The notes beneath the pieces were generated by a model. That model saw only the letters and a list, made by a program, of their open reading frames with translations. It was not told where the DNA came from and ran no database searches. DNA of 64,000 bases from CAVROP01 sp050012175 (lineage in GTDB: Bacteria > Acidobacteriota > Terriglobia > UBA7540). The DNA is taken from contig JBEKHR010000004.1 of NCBI GenBank assembly GCA_050012175.1, positions 117,938 to 181,937 of the forward strand. The letters are read 5' to 3'. The translations under genes were made by a program, and so were the position numbers. Shown here one piece after another: positions 8,458-17,645 of this stretch; position 1 is the stretch's first letter; each line of letters begins with the position of its first letter.

Positions 8458-9354
8458 ATGATTCGAAGCATGACGGGTTACAGTAAGGCTCAAGCTGAGG
8501 AAGGGGGGTACTCTCTCTCGGTCAGTATTCGTGGCACGAACCATCGGTTTCTGGATGTTCAGGTTCGCTTCCCTTCAGCGCTGGAATCCATGGATCCCAT
8601 GCTGCGGCGTCTCATCAAGGATCACGTCAAGCGCGGACATGTGGAGGTGGCAGTCAGTTTCGAGCAACCAGACAATGCCGGACTTCTACTTGACCGCAAG
8701 CTCGTGGCTGGTTACGTTGCCGCCTATCGGACGCTGCGAGAAGAGTTTGGTGCTGCGTCCGAGCCGGACCTGGTGGCCCTGCTGCGTATCCCCGGCTTGG
8801 CAATGGTGGGCAATGGCGAGATTTCGCCGGAAGACCTCGAGCGGGTCCGCCAACTCCTGGAACGTGTGACCACGGAGGCCCTGGAGAGCCTGAACGAGAT
8901 GCGCGCCCGCGAAGGCGAAGATTTGGGGCGTGATCTCAAGACCCGCTTGACCCGACTTGAATCGTTAACTGAGAGTGTGGCAAGCCTCGCCGAACGGCTG
9001 CCAAAGTTCTACCAAAATCGGCTTGAAGGCCGCCTCAGGGAGTTGATGGGCAGCACTGAACTGGATGGAGTGCGACTGGCGGAGGAGGTTGCTTACCTGG
9101 CCTCCCGTTCCGATACCACGGAAGAATTGACACGGTTCCGAAGCCATGTCGCCCAAGTGAAGCAACTGCTCGCGGAGAGTCCGGAAGTGGGGAAAAAGCT
9201 GGATTTCCTACTGCAAGAGATGAACCGGGAAGCGAACACACTTCTGTCAAAGACCACGGATTTGCCCGAGGTTGGCCTGGAAGTCGCGCGCTTGGCGATT
9301 GAAATGAAGAGTGAAATCGAAAAGCTGCGCGAGCAGGCTCAGAACATTGAGTAA
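8458..9354 (+). CDS. yicC: YicC/YloC family endoribonuclease
   Basis: A 298-aa protein beginning MIRSMTGYSKAQ, the near-invariant YicC start. It contains the N-terminal YicC domain (GTNHRFLDVQVRFP) and the C-terminal DUF1732 region (EEVAYLASRSDTTEELTRFRSH, KKLDFLLQEMNREANTLLSK). YicC proteins are hexameric RNases acting on structured or small RNAs. The start at 8458 replaces a longer ORF start because it matches the conserved N terminus and has GGAAGAG upstream. The stop overlaps the gmk start (TAATG), so translation is probably coupled; yicC-gmk-rpoZ is a common bacterial order. Confidence 0.95.
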   Translation: MIRSMTGYSKAQAEEGGYSLSVSIRGTNHRFLDVQVRFPSALESMDPMLRRLIKDHVKRGHVEVAVSFEQPDNAGLLLDRKLVAGYVAAYRTLREEFGAASEPDLVALLRIPGLAMVGNGEISPEDLERVRQLLERVTTEALESLNEMRAREGEDLGRDLKTRLTRLESLTESVASLAERLPKFYQNRLEGRLRELMGSTELDGVRLAEEVAYLASRSDTTEELTRFRSHVAQVKQLLAESPEVGKKLDFLLQEMNREANTLLSKTTDLPEVGLEVARLAIEMKSEIEKLREQAQNIE

Positions 9355-9995
9355 TGGAGAAAAAGGTATCTAAACCGTCCTGCGGACGTGCCAGCATTTT
9401 GGTCATTTCAGCGCCGTCGGGGTCCGGGAAGTCAACCCTGGTGAGACGGTTGATTGCTTCTCTGCCGGAGTTGGCTTTTTCGGTTTCGCACACCACGCGG
9501 CCGCGGCGTGAGGGTGAGAAAGACGGGCGCGACTACTTTTTTGTGACGCGCAAGCGGTTCGAAAGAATGATTGCTGCCGGTGATTTCATTGAGTGGGCCG
9601 AGGTTTTCGGCCACCTGTATGGTACTTCGAAGGGACAGATCGCCAGGGCTCTGAAGGCCGGACGGGATATTTTGCTGGATATTGATGTTCAGGGGCATCA
9701 ACAAGTCAGGAAGCGTCTGCCGGAAGCCCTCAGCGTCTTCGTCCTGCCGCCGTCCTTCCGGGAACTGAAACGCCGGCTGACGGACCGGCACTCGGATTCG
9801 CCCCAGGTCATTGAAAGACGGCTGGTGGCAGCTCGCCAGGAAATCTCCCATTGGCCCGATTATGACTACCTGGTCGTTAATGACCGCCTTTCGCTAGCCA
9901 CACAGGCTCTGCGAGCGGTAGTCCGGGCAGGGCGATTTCGGCGGCAGAACCAGGCGGAGCGCGCTCAAGAGATTTGCAAGACATTTGGAGGATAG
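9354..9995 (+). CDS. gmk: Guanylate kinase
   Basis: A 213-aa GMP kinase that converts GMP and ATP to GDP and ADP. The P-loop SAPSGSGKSTLVRRL is near residue 20. It is followed by the GMP-binding segment VSHTTRPRREGEKDGRDYFFV and the EWAEVFGHLYGTS motif, with ILLDIDVQGHQQVR downstream. Length is normal. The ATG overlaps the last base of yicC, and rpoZ starts 6 bp after the stop. Confidence 0.97.
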   Translation: MEKKVSKPSCGRASILVISAPSGSGKSTLVRRLIASLPELAFSVSHTTRPRREGEKDGRDYFFVTRKRFERMIAAGDFIEWAEVFGHLYGTSKGQIARALKAGRDILLDIDVQGHQQVRKRLPEALSVFVLPPSFRELKRRLTDRHSDSPQVIERRLVAARQEISHWPDYDYLVVNDRLSLATQALRAVVRAGRFRRQNQAERAQEICKTFGG

Positions 9996-10000
9996 ATCGG

Positions 10001-10222
10001 ATGGAATTACCTCAGAAGATAGACAGCAAGTTTCGCTACATTCTTGTCGCCGCCAAGAGGGCCCGGCAGCTTCAGGCCGGCGCCCGGCCGCTCATTCAGA
10101 GCACTTCGAAGAGGCTGACGAGGGTAGCCCAGCAAGAAGTAACGGCGGGCTTGGTCCCTTTTGAGTTGTTAGCTCCAGCGACAGGCGACAGCGAAAAGAA
10201 CAAGAAACAAAAGGGTAGGTAG
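10001..10222 (+). CDS. rpoZ: RNA polymerase omega subunit
   Basis: A 73-aa protein with the omega pattern: an N-terminal IDSKFRYILVAAKRARQLQAG and a downstream VAQQEVTAGLVPFELL. It promotes assembly of beta-prime into RNA polymerase. ATG 10001 is chosen, with GGAGGATAG 6-8 bp upstream; the longer ORF start would overlap gmk needlessly. The C-terminal tail is short and lysine-rich. It sits in the gmk-rpoZ-coaBC order found in many bacteria. Confidence 0.93.
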   Translation: MELPQKIDSKFRYILVAAKRARQLQAGARPLIQSTSKRLTRVAQQEVTAGLVPFELLAPATGDSEKNKKQKGR

Positions 10223-10317
10223 TAGGTCGTATGTTGCAGGTGGTATGTGGTCGGTGGGGAAAACAACAGCGCCCGGAGCTCTCGGGACGGCTTTTGCCGA
10301 GCGCGCTTGGAGGAACC

Positions 10318-10392
10318 GCAGACCTCCAGAACAGGTCTGCGCTAGCAGGTTCGTCCCTGAATCCTGAATCCTGACTCCTGAATCCTGGTTAA
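10318..10392. repeat. REP-like hairpin plus CTGAATCCTG word repeat before coaBC
   Basis: 10318-10346 forms GCAGACCT-loop-AGGTCTGC followed by GCTAGC, a relative of the GTAGCGC-bordered hairpins elsewhere. 10354-10392 is CCTGAATCCTGAATCC with variants, ending two bases before the coaBC ATG. Confidence 0.6.
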
Positions 10393-10394
10393 CC

Positions 10395-11678
10395 ATGCGA
10401 GTTGCACTGGGGATCACCGGCGGCATCGCGGCCTACAAGGCGGCGGAGCTACTACGCCTGCTGCAAGAGCGCGGGCTGGAAGTCCAGGTGGTGATGACTC
10501 GGAATGCGCGTGAGTTCGTCGCGCCCCTTACCTTTGCGGCTCTCTCTGGCCGCAAAGTCATCTCGGAAATGTTTGAGGGTCCAGAGGGTGCGGCGAATGT
10601 GGAAAGCGCCATCGAACATATGGCTGTGGCGCAGTCGATTGACGCCCTGGTGATTGTTCCCGCCACGGCGAACGTGCTGGCGAAGATTGCCCATGGAATT
10701 GCCGACGACTTCCTGACCACCCTCTGCCTGGCCACCAAGGCTCCCCTCATCGTGGCGCCGGCCATGAATGTAAATATGTGGGAACATCCTGCCACGCAGA
10801 AGAATCTGGAGATTCTGCGGGAGCGCGGAGTGAAGCTCTTGCAGCCTGACGAGGGCTACCTGGCCTGCGGAATGACCGGCGCGGGCCGCCTCACGTCTGT
10901 CCAGAGCGTCGCCCAGGCGGTCCTTGCGGCCCTCGGGGTTAGTGACGATTTGAGCGGTGAGTGCGTGCTGGTGACGGCCGGGCCAACGGAAGAGCCTTTG
11001 GATGGCGTGCGCTACCTCAGCAACAGGTCTTCCGGGAAGATGGGTTATGCGCTCGCTGAGGCCAGCCGCCGCCGCGGGGCTCAGGTGGTCCTGGTGAGCG
11101 GGCCGACGCACCTCGATCCTCCAGCGGGAGCCAAGGTGGAGCGTGTTCGCACCACCGAGCAGATGGCGCAGGCTGTCCTGCGTCATTTCGAGCAGGCGAC
11201 AGTGACCTTGATGGCCGCGGCCGTGGCGGACTTCCGGTTTGCGGAAGTTTATTCCGGGAAGATCAAGAAGCAAGACGGGATCACGACTCTAAGGCTTGAG
11301 CCGACGACTGATATCCTGGCGATGATCGCGCCGCGACGGCGGCCTGGACAAGTAGTGGTTGGGTTCGCGGCGGAGACGGAGAACTTGCTGGCTAATGCAA
11401 CCGCCAAAGTGCATGAGAAGCACCTCGACTTCATCGTGGCCAATGACGTATTGCAGGAAGGCGCGGGTTTTGATGTGGACACGAATATCGTGACCCTGGT
11501 CTTCCCCGACGGTCGCAGTAAAGCTTTCGAGAAGATGAGCAAGTTGGATGTGGCTCATCGCATCCTCGACGAGGTCGTCGCAATCAGGCAGAATTCAGGA
11601 TGCAGAATTCAGGATTCAGGATTCAGGAGTCAGGAGTCAGAAGACAGCAGTCAGAAGCCGGAAGACAGAAGTCAGTAG
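10395..11678 (+). CDS. coaBC: Bifunctional phosphopantothenoylcysteine decarboxylase/phosphopantothenate-cysteine ligase
   Basis: It catalyses two consecutive steps of coenzyme A synthesis. The CoaC half carries the flavoprotein start GITGGIAAYKAAEL, the PAMNVNMW motif and the substrate-clamp Cys in GYLACGMTGAGRL. The CoaB half begins near residue 190 with VLVTAGPTEEPLDGVRYLSN and contains SSGKMGYALAEA and IVANDV. The family normally ends soon after the VAHRILDE helix. Here about 27 extra residues (QNSGCRIQDSGFRSQESED and onward) are a translation of the intergenic AGGATTCAGG repeat, which has displaced the native stop. The start codon also abuts a repeat block, so no clear Shine-Dalgarno is visible. 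Confidence 0.95.
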   Translation: MRVALGITGGIAAYKAAELLRLLQERGLEVQVVMTRNAREFVAPLTFAALSGRKVISEMFEGPEGAANVESAIEHMAVAQSIDALVIVPATANVLAKIAHGIADDFLTTLCLATKAPLIVAPAMNVNMWEHPATQKNLEILRERGVKLLQPDEGYLACGMTGAGRLTSVQSVAQAVLAALGVSDDLSGECVLVTAGPTEEPLDGVRYLSNRSSGKMGYALAEASRRRGAQVVLVSGPTHLDPPAGAKVERVRTTEQMAQAVLRHFEQATVTLMAAAVADFRFAEVYSGKIKKQDGITTLRLEPTTDILAMIAPRRRPGQVVVGFAAETENLLANATAKVHEKHLDFIVANDVLQEGAGFDVDTNIVTLVFPDGRSKAFEKMSKLDVAHRILDEVVAIRQNSGCRIQDSGFRSQESEDSSQKPEDRSQ

Positions 11679-11765
11679 GCAGTGGGCAGTCGGCAGTGTC
11701 TACCCCCACCTACTACCTACCGCACGCTGACTACCCACAACTGACTACTGACCACTGACTACTTC
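11590..11765. repeat. Self-complementary degenerate word repeat between coaBC and udg
   Basis: The first half uses AGGATTCAGGA, AGTCAGGAGTCAG and AGTAGGCAGTGGGCAGT words. The second half uses their complements (TACCTACCGCACGCTGACTAC, ACTGACTACTGACCACTGAC). The first 90 bp are coding as the coaBC tail. It ends 2-3 bases before the udg start codon. Confidence 0.65.
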
Positions 11766-11767
11766 TT

Positions 11768-12679
11768 ATGGACGAGCGCTTACGGCAGGAGCTTGCCAAC
11801 TGGTTGGAGTTCTATCGCGAACTGGGCATTGAGGAATTCTATCGGCGTGCGCCCGGGTCCGGCGGACTCTCACCCGCTACGGGTCATCGCAGAATTGCAG
11901 ATTCAGCACCGAGCGGCGGAGCCCCGGACCGGATGGTGCAGGGCGGAGCACCCCCGGCGCCCGCGGCGAAGCCGCCTTTAACTGAAAGCAAGCCTATCGT
12001 CAGTCCCACCGCGCCTCTTCCGCTCCCCCGCGCCGGGGCTTCCCAAACCGCAGTCGTTGCGGCGCCAATCAGGCCGCCCGCACCCTCCTTCAGTCTTTTC
12101 GAAACGCCGCCGCCAAAGCCAAGTGGGCCCGAAACGCTGGAGCAAATCCGCGCGGACTTGGGGGATTGCCACCGCTGCAAGCTGGCGGGCGGCCGCCACA
12201 CCATCGTTTTCGGGGAAGGGAATCCGCACGCGGAATTGGTGTTTGTTGGAGAAGGTCCGGGAGCCGACGAAGACGAGCAGGGGCGGCCGTTCGTAGGGCG
12301 CGCCGGCCAGCTTCTGAACCGCATGATCCAAATGATCGACATGAAACGCGAAGAGGTTTACATCTGCAATGTCGTCAAGTGCCGTCCCCCCGGAAATCGC
12401 ACCCCGGAGAAGGACGAGATCGAAACGTGCTCACCGTTCCTTTTCCGGCAACTTGAAGCCATGAAGCCCCGTTTGATTTGTTGCCTCGGGGCGCCCGCGG
12501 TGAGGACTGTTTTGGGGATTAAGGAAGGCATCACTAAAATACACGGCCAGTTCTACGATTTCGCCACTTCGAAAGCACTCGCCACAGTTCACCCTGCCTA
12601 CGTTCTTCGCAATGCCCGGGAAGAGAAGATTCTCCGCGAAGACTTCGAAAAGATCCGGGAGTTCCTGAAGGGGAAATGA
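11768..12679 (+). CDS. Family 4 uracil-DNA glycosylase (Fe-S type)
   Basis: It removes uracil from DNA in base excision repair. The catalytic domain starts near residue 120 with the first cluster cysteines (LGDCHRCKLAGGR), followed by the family motif GEGPGADEDEQGRPFVG, the cluster/core segment CNVVKCRPPGNRTPEKDE and the second motif VHPAYVLRN. The N-terminal 115 residues include a conserved helix (RLRQELANWLEFYRELGIEEFY) and then a Pro/Ala-rich linker. This domain order is common in the larger family 4 enzymes. The linker contains a 34-bp sequence (11917-11950) that recurs outside genes at 12894-12927, so part of the linker comes from inserted repeat DNA. Confidence 0.93.
   Translation: MDERLRQELANWLEFYRELGIEEFYRRAPGSGGLSPATGHRRIADSAPSGGAPDRMVQGGAPPAPAAKPPLTESKPIVSPTAPLPLPRAGASQTAVVAAPIRPPAPSFSLFETPPPKPSGPETLEQIRADLGDCHRCKLAGGRHTIVFGEGNPHAELVFVGEGPGADEDEQGRPFVGRAGQLLNRMIQMIDMKREEVYICNVVKCRPPGNRTPEKDEIETCSPFLFRQLEAMKPRLICCLGAPAVRTVLGIKEGITKIHGQFYDFATSKALATVHPAYVLRNAREEKILREDFEKIREFLKGK
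11917..11950. repeat. 34-bp dispersed repeat, copy inside udg linker
   Basis: Matches 12894-12927 at 33 of 34 bases (CGGAGCCCCGNACCGGATGG then TGCAGGGCGGAGCA). It reads in frame as part of the disordered linker. Confidence 0.8.
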
Positions 12680-13664
12680 TCAGCAGTGGAAGGTGCGTTG
12701 GTTGGCCTTGGGCTTTGTCACCCGCGCCACGTAAATACATTACTTCACTCTGCCGAGTGCGGAAGTTGGGCTGAGAGAAAGGTGGTGTCAGACCAATTCT
12801 TTGTCATGCGTAGTGTATTGCAGCGGGGCCAGCCGCAACCAAGACGAGACCCTCTGTGTCCTCCGTGCCTCTCAAGCCTTAACACGGAGGAGACGGAGCC
12901 CCGCACCGGATGGTGCAGGGCGGAGCATCTCAGTGGTCTCTGTGTTGCGGCTCTTCTCGCGAGGAGGACACAGAGGCACTACCGACGCCTGGGTCAGCAA
13001 CCGCAGCAAGTCCACTCTTGGCTCTGTCCGACTGAATAGAAATACTATGTGTGACGTTCAATTGGTATCAGGGCGGTTTTTCGGAGAGCATTCATAATTT
13101 CGCGAGCCGACGCCAGCCATCTCTCCCGCTCTATTGCGCCGCTACTATCACCTTAGCGTTGTGAATGATTCCGTTGGCCGCCGTGCCGCTCACCGCTGAG
13201 CCGACAGCAGCGGGGGGCGACGGTGGCACCGGCGGGTGGCGCATACACGCCGCCGTTTGGCATGTATGCGATCATGGCACCCCGCATTGACGCTCCCAGG
13301 GCGCCAGTGCATTCCAATCCGATTGCCAAGAGATTGCATACATCACAAAGGAGCTGTGAAATAATTCCGTGAGGGCCGGCTTTGCACAGCGTAAGTTGTT
13401 GAATAATCGTCAGAGACATATGACCCTTCTGAATTATTCCACAGCTTCAGCGGGATAACATTGGCGGTAATTCTCTGCTTGTGGAAACTGAGGAGTGGGT
13501 TTACCCTCCTCATGTCCAGGCGATCAGTTGCGCCAGCGCCGTGATTCGTTCCTACTGGACTTGATGCCTCGTCACCTATGCTTGTCTACGTCCCGCCACA
13601 CAAGAATGCCAACAAGCGCTGGCGGTCACAACGGTCACCAGCCCCACGGAGGAGGAGAGACGCA
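12680..13664. other. Gene-free stretch between udg and fucosidase
   Basis: About 985 bp without a credible gene. It holds the second copy of the 34-bp repeat (12894-12927), embedded in a longer low-complexity region around 12840-12990 with CCTCTGTGTCCTCCGTG and its approximate complement CACGGAGGAGACGG, and a MITE-like unit at 13352-13446. Open frames here lack family features and ribosome binding sites. Confidence 0.5.
13352..13446. repeat. MITE-like element with 16-bp terminal inverted repeats
   Basis: The ends AGCTGTGAAATAATTC (13352-13367) and GAATTATTCCACAGCT (13431-13446) are inverted repeats with one mismatch, enclosing 63 bp. The same end sequence occurs near the window start (GGCTGTGGAATAATCC at about 39-54), suggesting a dispersed family. 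Confidence 0.65.
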
Positions 13665-15059
13665 ATGAAGAAGGATTACGCCAGCAGGCTGATTTTTCTT
13701 TTCGGACTGACCGCAGGTGCTTTGCTGATCGGGGTATCCTCAGCGAAGGGGGCAGAAGAGGCAGCCCTGCCACCGGGCGCGCAGAAATCGGAGGCCGAAA
13801 GGACAGCCTGGTACAGGGCAGCAAAATTCGGGATGTTCATCCATTGGGGCGCGTATTCCGTCGCGAGCGTCGAGGCTTCGTGGCCCATCATGGAACCCGA
13901 GGCCCAATGGAACATCACCGAACCTGAGTACGTGTCGCTCTTCAAGCGATTCAACCCCACAGCGTATGATCCCAAGGCATGGGTGGAATTGGCGAAAGAG
14001 GCCGGGCAGCGTTACATGGTGTTTACGACCAAGCATCACGACGGTTTCTGCATGTTTGACTCGGCGCTGACCGACTACAAGATCACGAGCACGCCTTACG
14101 GCAAGGATGTCACGGCCATGCTGTCCAAGGCAGCGCATGAGGCCGGAATGCCGCTGGGTCTGTACTACTCACCTCCGGACATGCATCATCCGGGTTTTCG
14201 CAACACTTTCAAACCCGTTAAGGATACCTGGCGCGGCGATCCTGCCCGACCTGAGTGGGCGACCTACCTCGATTACATGGAGGGCCAACTGCGTGAGCTG
14301 CTCACGAAGTACGGGCCGGTGGCCCTGATCTGGTTCGACGGGCTCGGTCACCAGGAGAAGTACAAAGGCGAGCACGTTGTGAACCTCATTCACCAACTGC
14401 AACCCGCCACGCTGGTGAACAACCGCATCGGCGTGCCGGGCGATTTTGCCACTCCCGAGCAATTCATCCCCGACCGAATTCCCACCAAAAGCGCCGCCAG
14501 TAAGCTGCAAGGCACCACGAAGACCCCGGAGTCAACGCCGCCCTCCGTGCCGGCGCCGGGCGATTTTCAGCTTTGGGAAACGTGCCAGACAATCAATGAT
14601 ACCTGGGCCTATAATAAGAACGATCGCAATTTCAAGTCCGTTAAAGAGCTCCTCCGGGAGTTGGCCGATGTAGCCAGTAAAGGCGGGAACTTCTTGTTGG
14701 ATGTAGGCCCGACCCCGGAAGGAACCATCCAGCCGGAATTTGTTGAGCGGCTCCAGGCGATGGGAAAGTGGATGAAGGTTAACGGCGATTCCATCTACGG
14801 GACGACTTACGGTCCGTGGCAGAACCTCCCGTTTGGGAAGACGACCGCGAAGGGCAAGACCATTTACCTGCACGTGTTCGACTGGCCATCGAAACCCGAA
14901 TTGGTGATGCCCGGGCCGAAGGGCCGCGTCTCCCAAATCACCGTGCTTGCGACTGGCCAGAAAGCTCAGTTCAAGCAGGAGAAGGGTCGCTTGATCATTG
15001 CCGTCCCCTCCACGGCTCCCGACGAGAACGACAGCGTATTGCAAATCGACACTCTCTAG
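13665..15059 (+). CDS. Secreted alpha-L-fucosidase, glycoside hydrolase family 29
   Basis: It hydrolyses terminal alpha-L-fucose from glycans. A signal peptide (RLIFLFGLTAGALLIGVSSAKG) precedes the catalytic barrel. GH29 motifs include KFGMFIHWGAYSVAS, YMVFTTKHHDGFCMFDS, GLYYSPPDMHHPGF, the nucleophile region GPVALIWFDGLG (Asp) and TINDTWAYNKND. A C-terminal region with KGNFLLDVGPTPEGTI-like sequence and a beta domain follows. Length (464 aa) is normal. ATG 13665 with GGAGGAGAG 7 bp upstream is chosen over an earlier Met lacking a signal peptide. The gene appears monocistronic. Confidence 0.93.
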   Translation: MKKDYASRLIFLFGLTAGALLIGVSSAKGAEEAALPPGAQKSEAERTAWYRAAKFGMFIHWGAYSVASVEASWPIMEPEAQWNITEPEYVSLFKRFNPTAYDPKAWVELAKEAGQRYMVFTTKHHDGFCMFDSALTDYKITSTPYGKDVTAMLSKAAHEAGMPLGLYYSPPDMHHPGFRNTFKPVKDTWRGDPARPEWATYLDYMEGQLRELLTKYGPVALIWFDGLGHQEKYKGEHVVNLIHQLQPATLVNNRIGVPGDFATPEQFIPDRIPTKSAASKLQGTTKTPESTPPSVPAPGDFQLWETCQTINDTWAYNKNDRNFKSVKELLRELADVASKGGNFLLDVGPTPEGTIQPEFVERLQAMGKWMKVNGDSIYGTTYGPWQNLPFGKTTAKGKTIYLHVFDWPSKPELVMPGPKGRVSQITVLATGQKAQFKQEKGRLIIAVPSTAPDENDSVLQIDTL

Positions 15060-15290
15060 CTCGGTACCCTAAATTCAACGAGTTGCCTACCTAAGCACAT
15101 TTGGAGAGGAGGCCAATGCCCGCCTGGGTCAGGGGTGACGCCCTTCGAGCCGAGCCAGCACGCCGCGCGTGAATGCCTCTTCCGCTTTGCTTTCTCCGGC
15201 CCGGCTTAGCCGTTTCGATGCATTCTGCCAACGAGTCGGTGTATATTACCGGTAAGCTGGGAGCTAAGATGGAAATCCCGGTTATGGATT

Positions 15291-17390
15291 ATGGAGGAGG
15301 CATCCCGGCGGAAAACTCGGTGGGGGAGCTTCGCTTTGGCGCACCGGCCAGGGCGTCGGTCCCGGCCGGCAACTCGCCGGCCGGGTACCACGTCAGCGGC
15401 CAAGGTCAGAAAAACTCCTCAGGCGCCGCCTGCGCCCGAGCGGGCCGCGTTTTGGTCGGATCGCGCCCGCGCGCTCCTCATCACAGCTCTCGTGGCCTGC
15501 GCCACCCTGCCTTATCTCAACATTCTGTTCAACGGGTTTGTGTATGACGACGACACCCAGGTGGTGAACAATCCCTATGTGCGGAGCTTCCGGTACCTGA
15601 CGGAGATCTTTACCACCAACGTTTGGTCTTTCTGGAGCACGCACGCGGTCAGTAACTACTATCGGCCGATGATGACGCTGGGATACCTTGTCTGCTATCG
15701 GCTGTTCGGTATGCGGGCATACGGCTTCCACCTTGTCAGCCTTTTGCTCCACGTCCTCATCGTCTGCCTCGTCTTTGTGCTCGCCGAGCGTCTGAGCGGG
15801 GACCGCGTTTGGGCCTTCGTCGCCGGCGCTCTGTTCGCCCTGCATCCGGTTCACACCGAGTCGGTGGACTGGATTGCGGCGGTAACGGACCTGGAGCTCA
15901 CGTTTTTTTATCTCCTCACCTTTGCGTTCTTTTTAGCCGTGGCGAGGCCTGGGGGCGGGCGTTCGGGGCGCACGTTGGCCGCGATGGTGTTCGCTTTCGT
16001 TCTCGCCCTGCTTTCCAAGGAGCAGGCGTTGACTCTGCCGGCCCTGGCCACTGTCTATGAGTACTTCTACCGCGCGGACCGCTCCGAAACAAGTACCTCC
16101 CAGAAGCTGGCCCGCTACGGTCTGCTGTGGCTCGTCGGCCTAGCCTATGTGCTCTTCCGCATGCACGTTTTCGGAGCGCTGGCCCCGGCCAAGAATTTGC
16201 CCCATCTCAGCCCGCAGGGAATAGTGCTCTCCGCCGTCGCGCTGGTCGGCCAGTACGCCTGGAAGCTCCTCTGGCCGGTGCGTCTTTGCGCCTTCTACGT
16301 TTTCCACCCGAGCACGAGCCCGTTCGATCTCCGCGTTCTCGCCGGCCTGCTGGTCCTCCTCGCGCTCGCTGCGCTATTCTTGGTCTGCTGGCGCAGCCGC
16401 GAACGAAACGTACGCTTCGCTTCCTTCGGGATCGTGTGGTTCTTTGCCACGCTGGCTCCCGTCCTCAACGCCCACCTGCTGGCCGCCAACGTGTTCACCG
16501 AACGCTACCTCTATCTGCCTTCCGTCGGCGTGGCGTGGCTCGTCGGTTTGGGCGCGTCGAAGTTGTGGGCCCGCGCGGCGCCGCGTCCCGCCCAGCGGCG
16601 CGCCCTCGTGCTCGCCGGCTTCGCGGTAGGTGGGCTTTTCGCCGCCCGCATCGTGATCCGCAACCGCGACTGGAACAATGACATCGTGCTGTACACACGC
16701 ACTCTGGAACTCTCGCCGGATGCCTACATCATCCGAAACAATCTGGGCACTGTTTACTGGCGCGAGGGCGCCTTGGACAAGGCTGAAAGCGTGTGGCGAG
16801 GGATACTGGCCCGGAATCCTAACAACGTCGAGGCGCTCAACAATATGGGCCTGGTGGCGGGCCGGAAAAAGCAGTATCCCGAGGCGGCCGAGTTCTTCGA
16901 GCGCTCCATAAAGCTCAGGCCGGACGAGGCAGATCCACATCTCAATTTGGGCACGACGTACCGGCTCATGGGAATGCCGGGCCCGGCCGAACTCCAACTT
17001 CGAGCGGCACTTGCGCTTTCGCCGCTCAACACCCGCGCTCGCAATAAGCTCGGCCAGCTCCTCCTTGAGGAAGGGCGCGAGTACGAGGCCGAAGAACAGT
17101 TTCGCGCCTCCGTCCGTGTGGAGCCAAACGCGCTTGCTCACGACTATCTCGGCGCGATTAATATGCGCCGGGGCGCCATGGAGGAGGCGGAGCGCGACTT
17201 TCGGGCCGCCCTCAGCTTGGACGAGTCTGATAGCGACGCGCACTGCGGACTGGGCTACCTTTACAAGGCTGAGGGCCGCAAGGCCGAGGCTTTGAGCCAG
17301 TACCAAGCCGGCTTGGTGAAGGATCCCACCAACCCCCAGGCGCTGGCGGCTGTTCAGGAGCTGCGGCAACAGAGCGCTGCCGCGCCCTAA
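15291..17390 (+). CDS. TMTC-like polytopic membrane protein with TPR tail, copy 1
   Basis: A 699-aa protein. About ten or eleven membrane helices span residues 58-460, starting with LPYLNILFNGFVYDDDTQVV, whose acidic DDD loop is typical of the GT-C/TMTC (protein O-mannosyltransferase-like) fold. LFALHPVHTESVDWIAAVTD and LLSKEQALTLPAL are also characteristic. Residues 465-690 form about six tetratricopeptide repeats (NNLGTVYWREGALDKAE, NNMGLVAGRKKQYPEAAE, and so on). By family logic it may transfer a sugar from a lipid donor to exported proteins or glycans, with the TPRs presenting the acceptor; this is inference. A paralogue lies at 40045-42357. The first 45 residues are basic and low complexity, and the start is uncertain. 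Confidence 0.8.
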   Translation: MEEASRRKTRWGSFALAHRPGRRSRPATRRPGTTSAAKVRKTPQAPPAPERAAFWSDRARALLITALVACATLPYLNILFNGFVYDDDTQVVNNPYVRSFRYLTEIFTTNVWSFWSTHAVSNYYRPMMTLGYLVCYRLFGMRAYGFHLVSLLLHVLIVCLVFVLAERLSGDRVWAFVAGALFALHPVHTESVDWIAAVTDLELTFFYLLTFAFFLAVARPGGGRSGRTLAAMVFAFVLALLSKEQALTLPALATVYEYFYRADRSETSTSQKLARYGLLWLVGLAYVLFRMHVFGALAPAKNLPHLSPQGIVLSAVALVGQYAWKLLWPVRLCAFYVFHPSTSPFDLRVLAGLLVLLALAALFLVCWRSRERNVRFASFGIVWFFATLAPVLNAHLLAANVFTERYLYLPSVGVAWLVGLGASKLWARAAPRPAQRRALVLAGFAVGGLFAARIVIRNRDWNNDIVLYTRTLELSPDAYIIRNNLGTVYWREGALDKAESVWRGILARNPNNVEALNNMGLVAGRKKQYPEAAEFFERSIKLRPDEADPHLNLGTTYRLMGMPGPAELQLRAALALSPLNTRARNKLGQLLLEEGREYEAEEQFRASVRVEPNALAHDYLGAINMRRGAMEEAERDFRAALSLDESDSDAHCGLGYLYKAEGRKAEALSQYQAGLVKDPTNPQALAAVQELRQQSAAAP

Positions 17391-17439
17391 CCCTCGCCAC
17401 AACCAGCATCACAGCCAACGATGGGCCTGTCATCCACCA

Positions 17440-17600
17440 TCAGGCCGGAAACTGGAAATTTGAAACTGGGCGGGGAAGAAAATGGAAACTAGAAAATGGA
17501 AACTGGCCGAGGCTACGAGTTCCCAGTTTCCAATTTCCAATTTCCAGTTTCAAATTTCCTCTTCCCTGAATCCTGAATCCTGACTCCTGAATCCTGCACT
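17440..17600. repeat. Long self-complementary word repeat upstream of the sigma factor
   Basis: GGAAACTGGAAATTTGAAAC words are followed by TTTCCAATTTCCAGTTTC complements and CCTGAATCCTGAATCC words. The core 17465-17536 is closely shared with 26735-26806 and about 32380-32451. Confidence 0.75.
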
Positions 17601-17645
17601 TTTCACGCTTTATTGAGAGCGAATGATCTTGTATTCTAGGCAGGT

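Noticed and set aside
12686..13097. Two open frames after udg
   Set aside because: They translate low-complexity and repeated DNA, including the 34-bp repeat; no conserved sequence.
13153..13419. Minus-strand frame of 88 codons
   Set aside because: It overlaps a MITE-like inverted repeat and shows no domain or start signal.
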